25,034 nt of DNA, from positions 1 through 25,034 of the forward strand of contig JAXDBV010000071.1 in the NCBI GenBank assembly GCA_034678415.1. Direction: 5' to 3'. The notes beneath the pieces were generated by a model, which was given only the letters and a program-made list of their open reading frames with translations, did not search any database and was not told where the DNA came from. A program made the position numbers and the translations under genes. Below, one piece after another: positions 1-8,143 of this stretch (its first letter is position 1; each line of letters opens with the position of its first letter). The DNA is from JAXDBV01 sp034678415 (GTDB lineage Bacteria > Bacteroidota > Bacteroidia > Bacteroidales > VadinHA17).

Positions 1-324
1 ACGAGTGTTGCGGTCTTCCATGAAATAACCGGCAGCCGGGATGCTGAGCCCCTGCCTGTCCGGTACAGGCGCTTCAAACGTCAACACCCCGCACGACGCG
101 ATTCACCGAACCGGTCCACGCTTTTCGTCCTGAGTATAAGGGTGCGGTACATGATTCAGCATAAATCAGATATGCGAACGCAGCGCTCAATTATGTTATT
201 AATTACGTAATTAATTACCGAAATACCTCTCATATAATTACGTAATTCCATGATGATATACCCTGGTGGTGGGATGAGGGAGGGAGTAACGCCGGCCATT
301 CACTGCCGGTGTAAACTTCCCCGT
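1..324. other. Left-edge region without a convincing gene
   Basis: No gene can be supported here. On the minus strand an open stretch runs off the left edge from a possible GTG start at 87-85; it reads like protein near its end (ends AAGYFMEDRNTR) but only 29 codons are visible. The plus strand is also open from base 1 to a stop at about 208, but its product is arginine-rich and looks like a shadow. The right half is AT-rich and carries the palindromes listed separately. A 5-bp inverted repeat (CCGGC 292-296, GCCGG 305-309) lies just beyond the stop of the downstream minus-strand gene but has no T-run. Confidence 0.4.
198..247. repeat. AATTACGTAATT palindromic element, locus 1
   Basis: ATTAATTACGTAATTAAT at 198-215 is a perfect 18-bp palindrome centred on CG at 206-207. 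A second, 12-bp copy AATTACGTAATT is at 236-247. The same 18-mer occurs inside the element at 22351-22405. It lies 78 bp beyond the stop codon of the minus-strand oligopeptidase gene. Function is not known from the sequence. Confidence 0.75.
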
Positions 325-2475
325 TCACTCTTTTATTCCTGCCAGGTCAAGCATGAATGCATACTCGAGGGCGATCTCCCTGTATCTCCTGAAGCGGCCG
401 GATGCTCCTCCGTGGCCGGCATCCATGTTGATGCTGAAGAGGAGCATGTTATTGTCAGTTTTCATATTTCTCAGCCTGGCCACCCATTTGGCCGGTTCCC
501 AGTACTGTACCTGCGAATCCCAGAAGCCCGTGGTCACCAGGATGTTCGGGTAATCCATTGCTTTAATGTTATCATAGGGAGAATAAGAGAGCATATAATC
601 GAAGTATTCCTTCTGGTTGGGATTTCCCCATTCGTCATATTCACTGGTGGTCAATGGGATGGATTCATCAAGCATGGTGGTTACCACATCGACAAAAGGT
701 ACGGCGGCCACCACTCCCCTGTAGAGCTGCGGCTCCAGGTTGATGACGGCACCTATCAGTAGTCCGCCGGCGCTGCCGCCCATGGCAAACAAACGGCCCG
801 GATTCGTATAATTCTGTTCGATGAGGTAACGGGCACAAGCATTGAAATCAGTGAAGGTATTTATCTTTTTCAGCAGCTTGCCATCCTCATACCACTGACG
901 GCCCATTTCACTACCGCCGCGGACATGGGCAATGGCATAGATGAAACCCCGGTCAAGCAGGCTAAGCCGGTCGGATCTGAAATAAGGATCCATGGAGAAT
1001 CCATACGATCCGTAGCCGTACAGGAGGAGCGGGTGGCTTCCGTCAAGGCGGATCCCTTTCCTGTACACCAGCGAGATGGGTACCCAGGTCGTGTCGGGGG
1101 CAATGGCAAAGAGCCGCCTGGCCTCATAGTTGTTACGGTCGAATCCGCCCAGCACCTCGTCCTGTTTCAACAGTTTCTTCTCCCGGCTCTCCATATCATA
1201 ATCATATATGGAGGAGGGAGTGGTGAGCGATGAATAATGGTAGCGCAGGAGCTTTGTATCTAGCTGGGGATTTGCATGGGTGGAAATCACATAGGTCTCC
1301 TCGCCGGTATCAAGGTAATGGTCGCCTCTGCCGTCCCATCGTATGACCCTGAGGCGGGTCAGGCCCCCGATCCTTTCCTCCGCCACCAGGTAATCGTTGA
1401 ACAGTTCGAAGTTTTCCAGCAACACGCTGTCGCGGTGCGGGAGAACATCCATCCAGTATTTCTTTTCGGTCTTGTTCACGGGGGTTCTCATCAGCCTGAA
1501 ATTTTTCGCCCCTCCGGTATTGGTACGGATGAAGAAATGATCACCGAGGTGGTCGACAGAATATTCATGGTCTTTTTCCCTTGCCTGGAACAGGGTGAAC
1601 TGTCCCACGGGATTATCGGCATCGAGGTACCAGTACTCTGTTGACAATGTCTGGTAGGATGCGATAACAAGATATTTTCTGCTTCTGGTTTTGAATATAC
1701 CGGCAGAGAATGTCTCGTCGGTTTCATGGTAAATTTCTTTGTCCTCTGCCTGGGGTGTGCCCAGGGAATGTCTCCAGATCCTGTCGGAGCGCAGTGTCTC
1801 CGCGTCCTTTGTAGTATAGAATGTTGTTTTGCTGTCGTTGCCCCAGGTGATATCACCTTCGGTGTTAACAAGCCTGTCGGGTAGCGGCATTCCCGATTCA
1901 ATCTCGTTGAAGCAGATGGTATACCACCGTCGCCCGACGGTATCAATGCCATATGCCACAACCCGGTTATCAGGGCTGACACTGAGGCCCGACAGTGAGA
2001 AGAAGTCATGTCCGGCGGCCAGGCTATTCTCATCCATGATGATCTCCTCAGGAGCATCCATGGTTCCTTTCCTGCGGCAATGAATGGCATATTCTTTTCC
2101 CGGTTCATACCGGCTATAGTACCAGTAACCGTTATCAAACACGGGCACTGTGGAGTCGTCCTGTTTAATCCTGCCCACTATCTCATCATACAGCTTCTGC
2201 TGGAGGGTTTCCGTGTGTTTCATCACCGATGCCAGGTATGCATTCTCGGCATTCAGGTAGTCCAGCACTTTCTGTGTCTGGGAGTCGGGCATCTCGGCTG
2301 TTTTCTGTTGATCGGTCAGCCGCATCCAGTAATAGGGATCAGTGCGGGTTACGCCATGATGGACCAGCTCGTAAGGAACCTTGCCGGCCAGCGGCGGTTC
2401 AACCGCCTTCTTCTGGCATGATGCCAGTAAAAGCAGGGATAAAATGACGGGAGTAAGCCGTGATGTGCGTATCAT
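325..2475 (-). CDS. ptrB: Oligopeptidase B-type prolyl oligopeptidase family lipoprotein (S9A)
   Basis: Serine peptidase of family S9A that cleaves short peptides, by family knowledge after basic residues. The 716-aa length fits oligopeptidase B. The N-terminus MIRTSRLTPVILSLLLLASC is a lipoprotein signal with lipobox LASC (Cys20), so the enzyme is probably anchored facing the periplasm, unlike cytoplasmic enterobacterial PtrB. Residues ~70-430 form the beta-propeller lid and ~440-716 the alpha/beta hydrolase domain. The triad is visible: Ser568 in GGSAGG, Asp653 in GFWDSQVQYW, His688 in DAGHGG. The stretch VPFVDVVTTMLDESIPLT followed by EYDEWGNP is typical of the oligopeptidase B branch. It lies 184 bp downstream of the FakA/DegV fusion gene on the same strand; no good promoter box was seen in that gap. 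Confidence 0.93.
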   Translation of the reverse strand: MIRTSRLTPVILSLLLLASCQKKAVEPPLAGKVPYELVHHGVTRTDPYYWMRLTDQQKTAEMPDSQTQKVLDYLNAENAYLASVMKHTETLQQKLYDEIVGRIKQDDSTVPVFDNGYWYYSRYEPGKEYAIHCRRKGTMDAPEEIIMDENSLAAGHDFFSLSGLSVSPDNRVVAYGIDTVGRRWYTICFNEIESGMPLPDRLVNTEGDITWGNDSKTTFYTTKDAETLRSDRIWRHSLGTPQAEDKEIYHETDETFSAGIFKTRSRKYLVIASYQTLSTEYWYLDADNPVGQFTLFQAREKDHEYSVDHLGDHFFIRTNTGGAKNFRLMRTPVNKTEKKYWMDVLPHRDSVLLENFELFNDYLVAEERIGGLTRLRVIRWDGRGDHYLDTGEETYVISTHANPQLDTKLLRYHYSSLTTPSSIYDYDMESREKKLLKQDEVLGGFDRNNYEARRLFAIAPDTTWVPISLVYRKGIRLDGSHPLLLYGYGSYGFSMDPYFRSDRLSLLDRGFIYAIAHVRGGSEMGRQWYEDGKLLKKINTFTDFNACARYLIEQNYTNPGRLFAMGGSAGGLLIGAVINLEPQLYRGVVAAVPFVDVVTTMLDESIPLTTSEYDEWGNPNQKEYFDYMLSYSPYDNIKAMDYPNILVTTGFWDSQVQYWEPAKWVARLRNMKTDNNMLLFSINMDAGHGGASGRFRRYREIALEYAFMLDLAGIKE

Positions 2476-2659
2476 AAGCCATTATTTTATGTGATAGACC
2501 ATTTCAGAGCAGCGTTTTAAGGAAGCACAGGCTATCTCGGAGCCGGTGCCTGCAGGTTGACGGTAGCGCGTTTGGAAAGGAGAAAAACAAGTGTTCTGTA
2601 TTGCCCCCGTGGTGTCATGTATTCTATTTTTTTCCTCTTTCACCTGGAGGAATCACTAT

Positions 2660-4483
2660 TCAGGACGGGTTGTCGGTCAGCACAGCCAGGGCAACGGCTC
2701 CCATACCGGCATGAAGTGCGATAGCAGGGGTAACATTGACCACAGACACGGGTTTCTGACCGGTGATCTTCTCCATCTTTTTTGCGAACCAGCCCGCTCC
2801 CTCGGGGTTCCTTACATGCATGATGGAGTATGACCTGATCTTCCGCTGCGATGCGATATGTTTCACTTCCTTCATTACTTTCTTCATAGTCCGCCTCTGT
2901 GAGACGGCTTTTCCGAACTGAAAGGTTTTTCCCTCCTCATCCACGGAGATCACCGGTTTGATATTCAGCAGGCTGGCGATTTTCCCCTTCAGAGGGCTGA
3001 CCCTCCCGCTTCGCACAAGGTTACGGAGTGTCTTCACGGTGACAAACACCCTTGAACGATGCCTCAGCGATTCCATCCTTGTTTTTATTTCGTGCAATGG
3101 AATTCCTTCAGCAATAGCCTTGATGATTTCCAGTACCTGCAGCCCCATACCGGATGAGATGGTGAGTGAATCCATCACGACGATTTCCTTTCCCGACTCC
3201 CTGCTGATTTTTTCTGCCGCCGTCATGGCATTCTTCACGGTTCCGCTGAAATAGCCTGAGAGGTGGATGGATATGATGGCATCATAATGGCTTGCCAGGT
3301 ATGAATAGAGGTTCACGAATGTTTGCTCGTTCACCTGTGAGGTGGAGGGCAGGCTTTGTGTCTCATCGCTCAGTTTGTAGAACTCTTCCGGGTCAATGGT
3401 CACCCGGTCGAGGTAATTGTTTCCGTCCACCTGGATGAGAACCGGTACCATTTGGATCTGATGTTCCTCGATGAACGGCTGGGGAAGGTCACAGGTGGAA
3501 TCGGTCACCAGGGCGATATTATACTTGCGTTGATAGGCCACTTCCTGCTGCAGCACCATATCATCGGCTTTCTGGAAAGTGAGAGTGCCGTATGGCCGCA
3601 GGTCGGTAAACAGCCGTGCAGGTCTGTCGGTATGCACATGGATACGCATCATTTTTTCCGATCCGGCAATCACCACCGAATCGCCGAACGATTCGAGAAG
3701 ACTTCTCATGGCATCGTGAGAAAGCTTCACATCCCTGATCAATCCCTCTGTACAGTAACGGAACTGTATGTTTTCGTGGGCCGGGTGAACTTCCATCTCA
3801 ATATTGGAAGCATTGCTACCGACGGATAATATCTGTTTGAAGTTCCTCGACCGGACAAACTCGAGGATGCCTTCAAGGAACACGACAAATCCTTTGGCTC
3901 CCGCATCAACAACATTGTTGGTTGCCAGCACTTTCAGTTTTCTCGTGGTTTCCTTCAGCGAATGTTTGGCTGCTTCGATCGATTCGGTGAGCAGGTGGGT
4001 GAAGTCGTGCAGTTTGCTCTTCCGCTCTTCAATGAATTCGGCCCACTCCCGCATCACCGTGAGCATGGTGCCCTCCACAGGGTGGGCTATGGCTTCATAA
4101 ATATATGCAATGGCTTTCTTTACCGACTCGGCGAAATGCGGGACGGTGATCTCGCTGCAGTCCGAGGTCTCGGCATTCAGTCCGTAAAGGAACTGTGCAA
4201 AGATGACACCCGAATTGCCACGTGCCCCGTTCAGCGCCGCAACGGCAATGGATTCAGCAGTAGCCTTGTACGATCGCTGAGGACGGACATTGTCAATGAT
4301 GGAACGTATGGTGGATGCCAGGTTCGTGCCTGTGTCTGCATCCGGCACGGGAAAAACATTGATCTTGTTGATCTCAGCCTGGTGATCCAGGAGATTCTTC
4401 GCTCCTGCCAGGAAAAAATAATACAGGTTCCTGCCGTTCAGCCGGGTAAGCGCGTTGGTCTTATATGCGTCCATCAGTTTCAT
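2660..4483 (-). CDS. FakA-like DAK2 kinase domain fused to DegV fatty-acid-binding domain
   Basis: Probable fatty acid kinase with kinase and acyl carrier in one chain. Residues ~20-212 are a DhaL/DAK2 kinase domain: NVFPVPDADTGTN (42-54) supplies the metal/ATP aspartates, followed by NGARGNSGV (85-93), HPVEGTML (134-141) and VVDAGAKGF (191-199). Residues ~240-300 resemble the FakA middle domain, with YCTE (Cys244) and HVHTD (His282, His284), the Cys/HxH set described as a metal site in FakA. Residues ~322-605 are a DegV (FakB-type) domain with VTDSTCDLP (326-334), STSQ (380-383), HLSGYFSGT (407-415), MDSLTISSGMG (437-447) and RSGRVS (491-496). The separate C-terminal FakA domain that docks FakB is absent and DegV occupies its place. 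By family knowledge the enzyme phosphorylates exogenous or turned-over fatty acids for phospholipid synthesis. The role is inferred by homology; 607 aa is normal for this fusion. Confidence 0.88.
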   Translation of the reverse strand: MKLMDAYKTNALTRLNGRNLYYFFLAGAKNLLDHQAEINKINVFPVPDADTGTNLASTIRSIIDNVRPQRSYKATAESIAVAALNGARGNSGVIFAQFLYGLNAETSDCSEITVPHFAESVKKAIAYIYEAIAHPVEGTMLTVMREWAEFIEERKSKLHDFTHLLTESIEAAKHSLKETTRKLKVLATNNVVDAGAKGFVVFLEGILEFVRSRNFKQILSVGSNASNIEMEVHPAHENIQFRYCTEGLIRDVKLSHDAMRSLLESFGDSVVIAGSEKMMRIHVHTDRPARLFTDLRPYGTLTFQKADDMVLQQEVAYQRKYNIALVTDSTCDLPQPFIEEHQIQMVPVLIQVDGNNYLDRVTIDPEEFYKLSDETQSLPSTSQVNEQTFVNLYSYLASHYDAIISIHLSGYFSGTVKNAMTAAEKISRESGKEIVVMDSLTISSGMGLQVLEIIKAIAEGIPLHEIKTRMESLRHRSRVFVTVKTLRNLVRSGRVSPLKGKIASLLNIKPVISVDEEGKTFQFGKAVSQRRTMKKVMKEVKHIASQRKIRSYSIMHVRNPEGAGWFAKKMEKITGQKPVSVVNVTPAIALHAGMGAVALAVLTDNPS

Positions 4484-4560
4484 TCAGCATTCTATGTGTT
4501 TCCTTCCTTCCTGCCATCATACCGGCATGCAACCGGTCATCTGTCGAACTGAAAAACAGG

Positions 4561-4568
4561 CAAAGTTA
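4561..4568 (-). promoter_or_regulatory. Putative -7 box of the FakA/DegV gene
   Basis: Read on the minus strand this is TAACTTTG, a full match to the Bacteroidota -7 consensus TAnnTTTG, 78 bp before the start codon at 4483. No matching -33 TTTG was found at the expected 19-21 bp, so the call rests on the -7 box and its place. Confidence 0.5.
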
Positions 4569-4710
4569 CGAATTATTTGATTGTTATTTACATCATGGGA
4601 AAATGCGGGAAGGAAGAGGGGCGACTGCTATCTCAATCACCTCAAAATCAGCAGATAATATCTGGGCATCCACCGTCTCCTTATTATATTGATCCCGGGC
4701 GTTACTTTTC

Positions 4711-4735
4711 GTTCATAAAGACTATATTTATGAAC
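4711..4735. promoter_or_regulatory. Inverted repeat, candidate operator for the permease gene
   Basis: GTTCATAAA (4711-4719) and TTTATGAAC (4727-4735) are perfect 9-bp inverted arms with a 7-bp spacer. The site lies 43 bp before the permease start and in the divergent gap with the FakA/DegV gene, 143 bp from that gene's -7 box. Symmetry and place suggest a dimeric regulator binding site; no T-run follows, so a terminator is unlikely. Confidence 0.5.
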
Positions 4736-4777
4736 CATTCCAAATAACTGATTTGTACAAGAAACGGTCACTGTAAC

Positions 4778-7147
4778 ATGTTAAGGAATTATTTGCTCAT
4801 AACCCTGAGGATCTTCCGCAGGTATCCGGCGTATTCCCTGACCAACATCCTGGGATTATCCACCGGTCTCACGTGCACCATGCTTATTGCACTATATGTG
4901 TTGCACGATGTTTCCTTTGACCGTTTTCATGAGAATCTGGATCACATATACCGGGCGAACATGCAATTAACCATGCAGGATAATGTTCAGTTGGCGCCCA
5001 TCACGAATCTGCCGCTGGGTCCGGCCATGCGCGATGCATACCCCTGGGTGGAGCATTATGTGAGGATGAGCGGCAGCGATGCCGTCAACCTGAAATATGG
5101 TGAAAGGAACTACACTGGTGTGAACTGCCTGTATGCCGACTCTTCCTTCTTCACTGTATTCAGTTTTCCCCTGCTGGCGGGCGATCCCGCAAGGGTTTTG
5201 GCAGACCCTGCCGGTGTTGTCATTACCCGTACCCTGGCCGATAAAATCTTCGGGGAAGAAAACCCCCTGGGCAGGAACATAGTGTTGAATGAACAGCTGG
5301 ATCTTGTTGTTACCGGTATAGCAGATGATGTGCCCGGCAATTCCACCATACAATTCGATTGTGTCATTCCCTTCGAACGGCTGATAAGGGAATACCAGCC
5401 TTACATGGGATGGGACGGGGGATTCAGCTTTTATACCTTCCTTCTCATGACGCCGAACACTGATATTTCCGCACTGGAGAATAAACTCCCTGAACTGTTG
5501 TATGAGAAAGTGAACCGGCAGTTTGAACCAGCAGGGGCCCGGGTGGATGTTTTTCTTCAACCTTTCAAACGCATTCACCTCTTTTCCCGCCTTGATAATG
5601 AGATGTCTCCCTCAGGCACCGTCACGCGCACCATGATCGTTTCGCTGGTAGCTCTTCTCATCCTACTGATTGCATGTTTCAACTATATCAATCTCACCAC
5701 CGCGAGGGCTTCCATACGGCTGAGGGAGGTGGGTATACGAAAGGTGGCGGGTGCTGGCAGGGGGAGGCTTATGATGCAATTTATCTCCGAATCGGTACTG
5801 CTGACCTTCATTTCAGGCGTTATAGCCCTCTTCCTGACGGTTGTCCTGTTGCCATGGTTCAGTGAGCTGAGCGGTACCACCCTCAGCCTTAACGAGATCA
5901 GCCCGTGGGTGCTCGCCGTAGCCTTTCCGCTGTTTTTCATTGCGGTGGGTGTTGTTGCCAGCGCTTATCCCTCGTTCTATATCAGTGCCTTTGATCCCGT
6001 GCCTGTCCTCAAAAAAATGATCGGTACTGTGAGTGGTAAATCCCTTTTTAGGGATATACTGGTGGTGATACAAAACATCATCTCTGTGGTACTGATCATT
6101 ACTACTGTATTCATATTCATGCAGTTACAGTTTCTTAAAAAGAAAGACATGGGATTCGAAAAGGAACAGGTGATGGTAATCCCGATGATTAACGAAGAGA
6201 TGAAGGGCAAGATATCCCTTCTGAAGGAATCATTTCTCCGGATCAGCGGGGTGAGGAGCGCTACCATGTGTTCGGAGGTGCCGGGTCATGGATTTACACA
6301 GAACGGATACCTGCCGGAAGGGTTCGACAAACCGCTGATGTTTCACGCCCTTGATATTGACGAGGATTTTATCGGAGCCATGGGTTTGCAAATCGTTAAG
6401 GGAAGGAACTTCTCAAAAGAGATGCCTTCCGATGTCCATACCATACTCGTTAATGAAGCCCTGACGGAGGAACTGGGATGGGCGGATCCGGTCGGGAAGT
6501 TCATTTCCCGGGACGGGAAAAGGGAAATCATCGGTGTGGTGAAGGACTTTCATTACCAGCCTTTGTATGACCGGGTGATGTCGCTGGTGATTACTCCTGA
6601 CTCTTTGTACCGCACTTCCAACCTCCTGTTGAAACTGGGGAGTGTGGATGAGCGAATAGTACAGAACATCGGGGAGACGTTCCGTCAGGTCATACCCGGC
6701 CAGGCTTTCAACTTTTATTTCCTGGATGAGCATATTGATCGGATTTACAGGAGGGAGCAGCAGTTTGGCAGGATACTGATGTATTCATCCATCCTTGCCG
6801 TGGTAATCGCCGGCATGGGGTTGTTTGCCATGGCTGTGTTCACCATTGAAAGGAGGTACAGGGAGATAGGGATACGAAAATCCCTGGGAGCCGGTGCGAC
6901 GGAGATACTCAGCCTGCTGACAGGGCAGTTTACCCTCCGTGTTTTGTTGGCCAACCTGTTGGCGTATCCTCTGGCATGGTACGTGGTTCATCGCTGGCTG
7001 ATGAATTTTGCCTACCGTATCTCCGTCACCCCGTGGGTGTTCCTGCTGGTCACCCTGCTTACCCTGATCATCGCCCTGGCGACAGTCAGCAGCCGGGTGT
7101 ATAAGGCTTCACGTATCAACCCGGCGGACAGCCTTAAGTATGAATGA
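4778..7147 (+). CDS. MacB/FtsX-type ABC transporter permease
   Basis: Integral membrane subunit of a type VII (MacB-like, mechanotransmitting) ABC transporter, in the 789-aa Bacteroidota form. The N-terminus MLRNYLLITLRIFRRYPAY leads into TM1 (~20-42), a first MacB periplasmic core domain (~45-280), an FtsX block of three TMs (~285-400) with REVGIRKVAGAG, an extra TM (~420-445), a second periplasmic domain (~450-660) and a last FtsX block (~670-785) with REIGIRKSLGAGA. The repeated REVGIRK/REIGIRK coupling helices are diagnostic. Members of this family export peptides, lipoproteins or antibiotics, or act in stress signalling; the substrate cannot be read here. No ATPase gene is adjacent, so its partner must lie elsewhere. 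The start is ATG at 4778, behind the inverted repeat at 4711-4735. Confidence 0.92.
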   Translation: MLRNYLLITLRIFRRYPAYSLTNILGLSTGLTCTMLIALYVLHDVSFDRFHENLDHIYRANMQLTMQDNVQLAPITNLPLGPAMRDAYPWVEHYVRMSGSDAVNLKYGERNYTGVNCLYADSSFFTVFSFPLLAGDPARVLADPAGVVITRTLADKIFGEENPLGRNIVLNEQLDLVVTGIADDVPGNSTIQFDCVIPFERLIREYQPYMGWDGGFSFYTFLLMTPNTDISALENKLPELLYEKVNRQFEPAGARVDVFLQPFKRIHLFSRLDNEMSPSGTVTRTMIVSLVALLILLIACFNYINLTTARASIRLREVGIRKVAGAGRGRLMMQFISESVLLTFISGVIALFLTVVLLPWFSELSGTTLSLNEISPWVLAVAFPLFFIAVGVVASAYPSFYISAFDPVPVLKKMIGTVSGKSLFRDILVVIQNIISVVLIITTVFIFMQLQFLKKKDMGFEKEQVMVIPMINEEMKGKISLLKESFLRISGVRSATMCSEVPGHGFTQNGYLPEGFDKPLMFHALDIDEDFIGAMGLQIVKGRNFSKEMPSDVHTILVNEALTEELGWADPVGKFISRDGKREIIGVVKDFHYQPLYDRVMSLVITPDSLYRTSNLLLKLGSVDERIVQNIGETFRQVIPGQAFNFYFLDEHIDRIYRREQQFGRILMYSSILAVVIAGMGLFAMAVFTIERRYREIGIRKSLGAGATEILSLLTGQFTLRVLLANLLAYPLAWYVVHRWLMNFAYRISVTPWVFLLVTLLTLIIALATVSSRVYKASRINPADSLKYE

Positions 7148-7245
7148 TCACCCGGGGATCCATGTACTTCTGTCAAAATGTTTAAAAAGTGTATTACCGG
7201 TGATGAAAATCTTCCGCAATTTTCGTAACTTGTTAAAATAATTAA

Positions 7246-7971
7246 ATGCGATTCAATATGAACCGTCTGCCACTATTGATTATTTCGGTAATGGTCTGCT
7301 CGTGCACAGGTAAGCAGAGCACCCAAAGCCGGGTTCATCCTGACAGTATCAACCATGTGGTGAAGGAGTATTATTCCCAGGACGGCCGACTGATCTCAAA
7401 GGTAACCTTGCTGAACGGGATCAAGGACGGGCCTGCGTATACTTATTACAAGGACGGCAAACTGAATGGTGTAGCGCATTATGTCAGGGGACAGAAGGAA
7501 GGAATGGAGAAAATCTTCCATCCCACGGGTGAACTGTATCAGGAACGTACCTTTTACAAGGACGAGAACCACGGTGTTGAGAAAAAGTACTATAAAAGCG
7601 GCCAGCTGATGTCTCAGGTATCTTACCGGTTCAGCGCTCCCGGGACCGATCTGGTTGAACTAACACAGTATGGTGACACAATCCGTACTTACCCTGACCT
7701 GGCATTCAAGCTGAAAAGGAATGCCCAGGGCCAAGTGTTGCTCGAGGTAAGCTTCTCCAACCTGTCTATCGATGCCAAATATTACCTGGGAAGGCTGGTG
7801 GATGGAAAATTCTTTGACCGGTATGCTAAGCCCATGCCTGTAAAAAACGGTGTGGGACAATGTGTCCTGGGGAACCCCACCAAGGGGCAGGTGTTCTATA
7901 TCGTCGGTCAAACCACCACCGATCTGCACTCACCGTACGTGATCGAACGAAAATATGTGTTCGGCAGGTAA
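7246..7971 (+). CDS. YwqK-like MORN-repeat-variant lipoprotein
   Basis: Putative exported lipoprotein of 241 aa. The N-terminus MRFNMNRLPLLIISVMVCSC ends in a lipobox-like VCSC (Cys20). Residues ~42-125 contain several copies of the YwqK/MORN-variant unit of about 20-24 residues, of the form YY.DGKL...Y..G...G: YYSQDGRLI, YYKDGKLNG, YVRGQKEG, YYKSGQLMS. Residues ~145-241 form a separate domain I do not recognise, with FSNLSIDAKYYLGR and VLGNPTKGQVFYIVG. Family members are annotated 'toxin-antitoxin system YwqK family antitoxin', but nothing here indicates a toxin partner, so I would not infer that role. It follows the permease by 98 bp on the same strand. Start could also be ATG at 7258 (Met5). 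Confidence 0.8.
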   Translation: MRFNMNRLPLLIISVMVCSCTGKQSTQSRVHPDSINHVVKEYYSQDGRLISKVTLLNGIKDGPAYTYYKDGKLNGVAHYVRGQKEGMEKIFHPTGELYQERTFYKDENHGVEKKYYKSGQLMSQVSYRFSAPGTDLVELTQYGDTIRTYPDLAFKLKRNAQGQVLLEVSFSNLSIDAKYYLGRLVDGKFFDRYAKPMPVKNGVGQCVLGNPTKGQVFYIVGQTTTDLHSPYVIERKYVFGR

Positions 7972-8023
7972 AACCTGAAAAATTATCACAAGGCAGGAAC
8001 CATATTACCTGACGAATATTTCT

Positions 8024-8031
8024 TATTTTTG
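8024..8031 (+). promoter_or_regulatory. Putative -7 box of the TerC-family gene
   Basis: TATTTTTG fits TAnnTTTG fully and stands 53 bp beyond the stop of the YwqK-like gene. Transcription from it would begin near 8037, giving a leader of about 105 nt before the TerC start. A -33 TTTG is not evident. Confidence 0.5.
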
Positions 8032-8096
8032 ACCCGGGAATACGGTGATTGGTGTGCTGACCGGGCAACGAAGGGATGAAAGGCGCTGATTACCGG

Positions 8097-8129
8097 CAGA
8101 CCAGGCTGCTGAAAGGCAGTCTGTTTTTT
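8097..8129 (+). terminator. Terminator-like hairpin in the TerC leader
   Basis: CAGA (8097-8100) pairs with TCTG (8120-8123) and CTGC (8106-8109) with GCAG (8116-8119), around a TGAAAG loop and with a 5-nt bulge on the 5' side. Six T residues follow at 8124-8129, only 14 nt before the ATG at 8144. An alternative hairpin, GCAG (8096-8099) with CTGC (8106-8109), excludes the first. This layout suits a leader attenuator; termination of the upstream gene is the simpler alternative. Confidence 0.45.
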
Positions 8130-8143
8130 ATTTGGTAAACGGT

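Noticed and set aside
250..762. Plus-strand 170-codon open frame
   Set aside because: Lies antisense to the end of the oligopeptidase gene, whose catalytic motifs are in the minus-strand frame.
7246..7971. Toxin-antitoxin module suggested by the YwqK family name
   Set aside because: No toxin-like gene adjoins it; the protein has a lipoprotein signal and MORN-like repeats, and the neighbouring genes are a permease and a TerC-family protein.
8031..8109. Cobalamin- or fluoride-riboswitch-like words (GGGAATACGGTG, GCTGACCGGGCAACG, GCTGATTACC) before the TerC gene
   Set aside because: The cobalamin-like P6 stem and the outer P1/P3 elements are missing, and the hairpin that should precede GCTGAT in a fluoride switch does not form. 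The yybP-ykoY signature loop is absent too. I kept only the attenuator-like hairpin.
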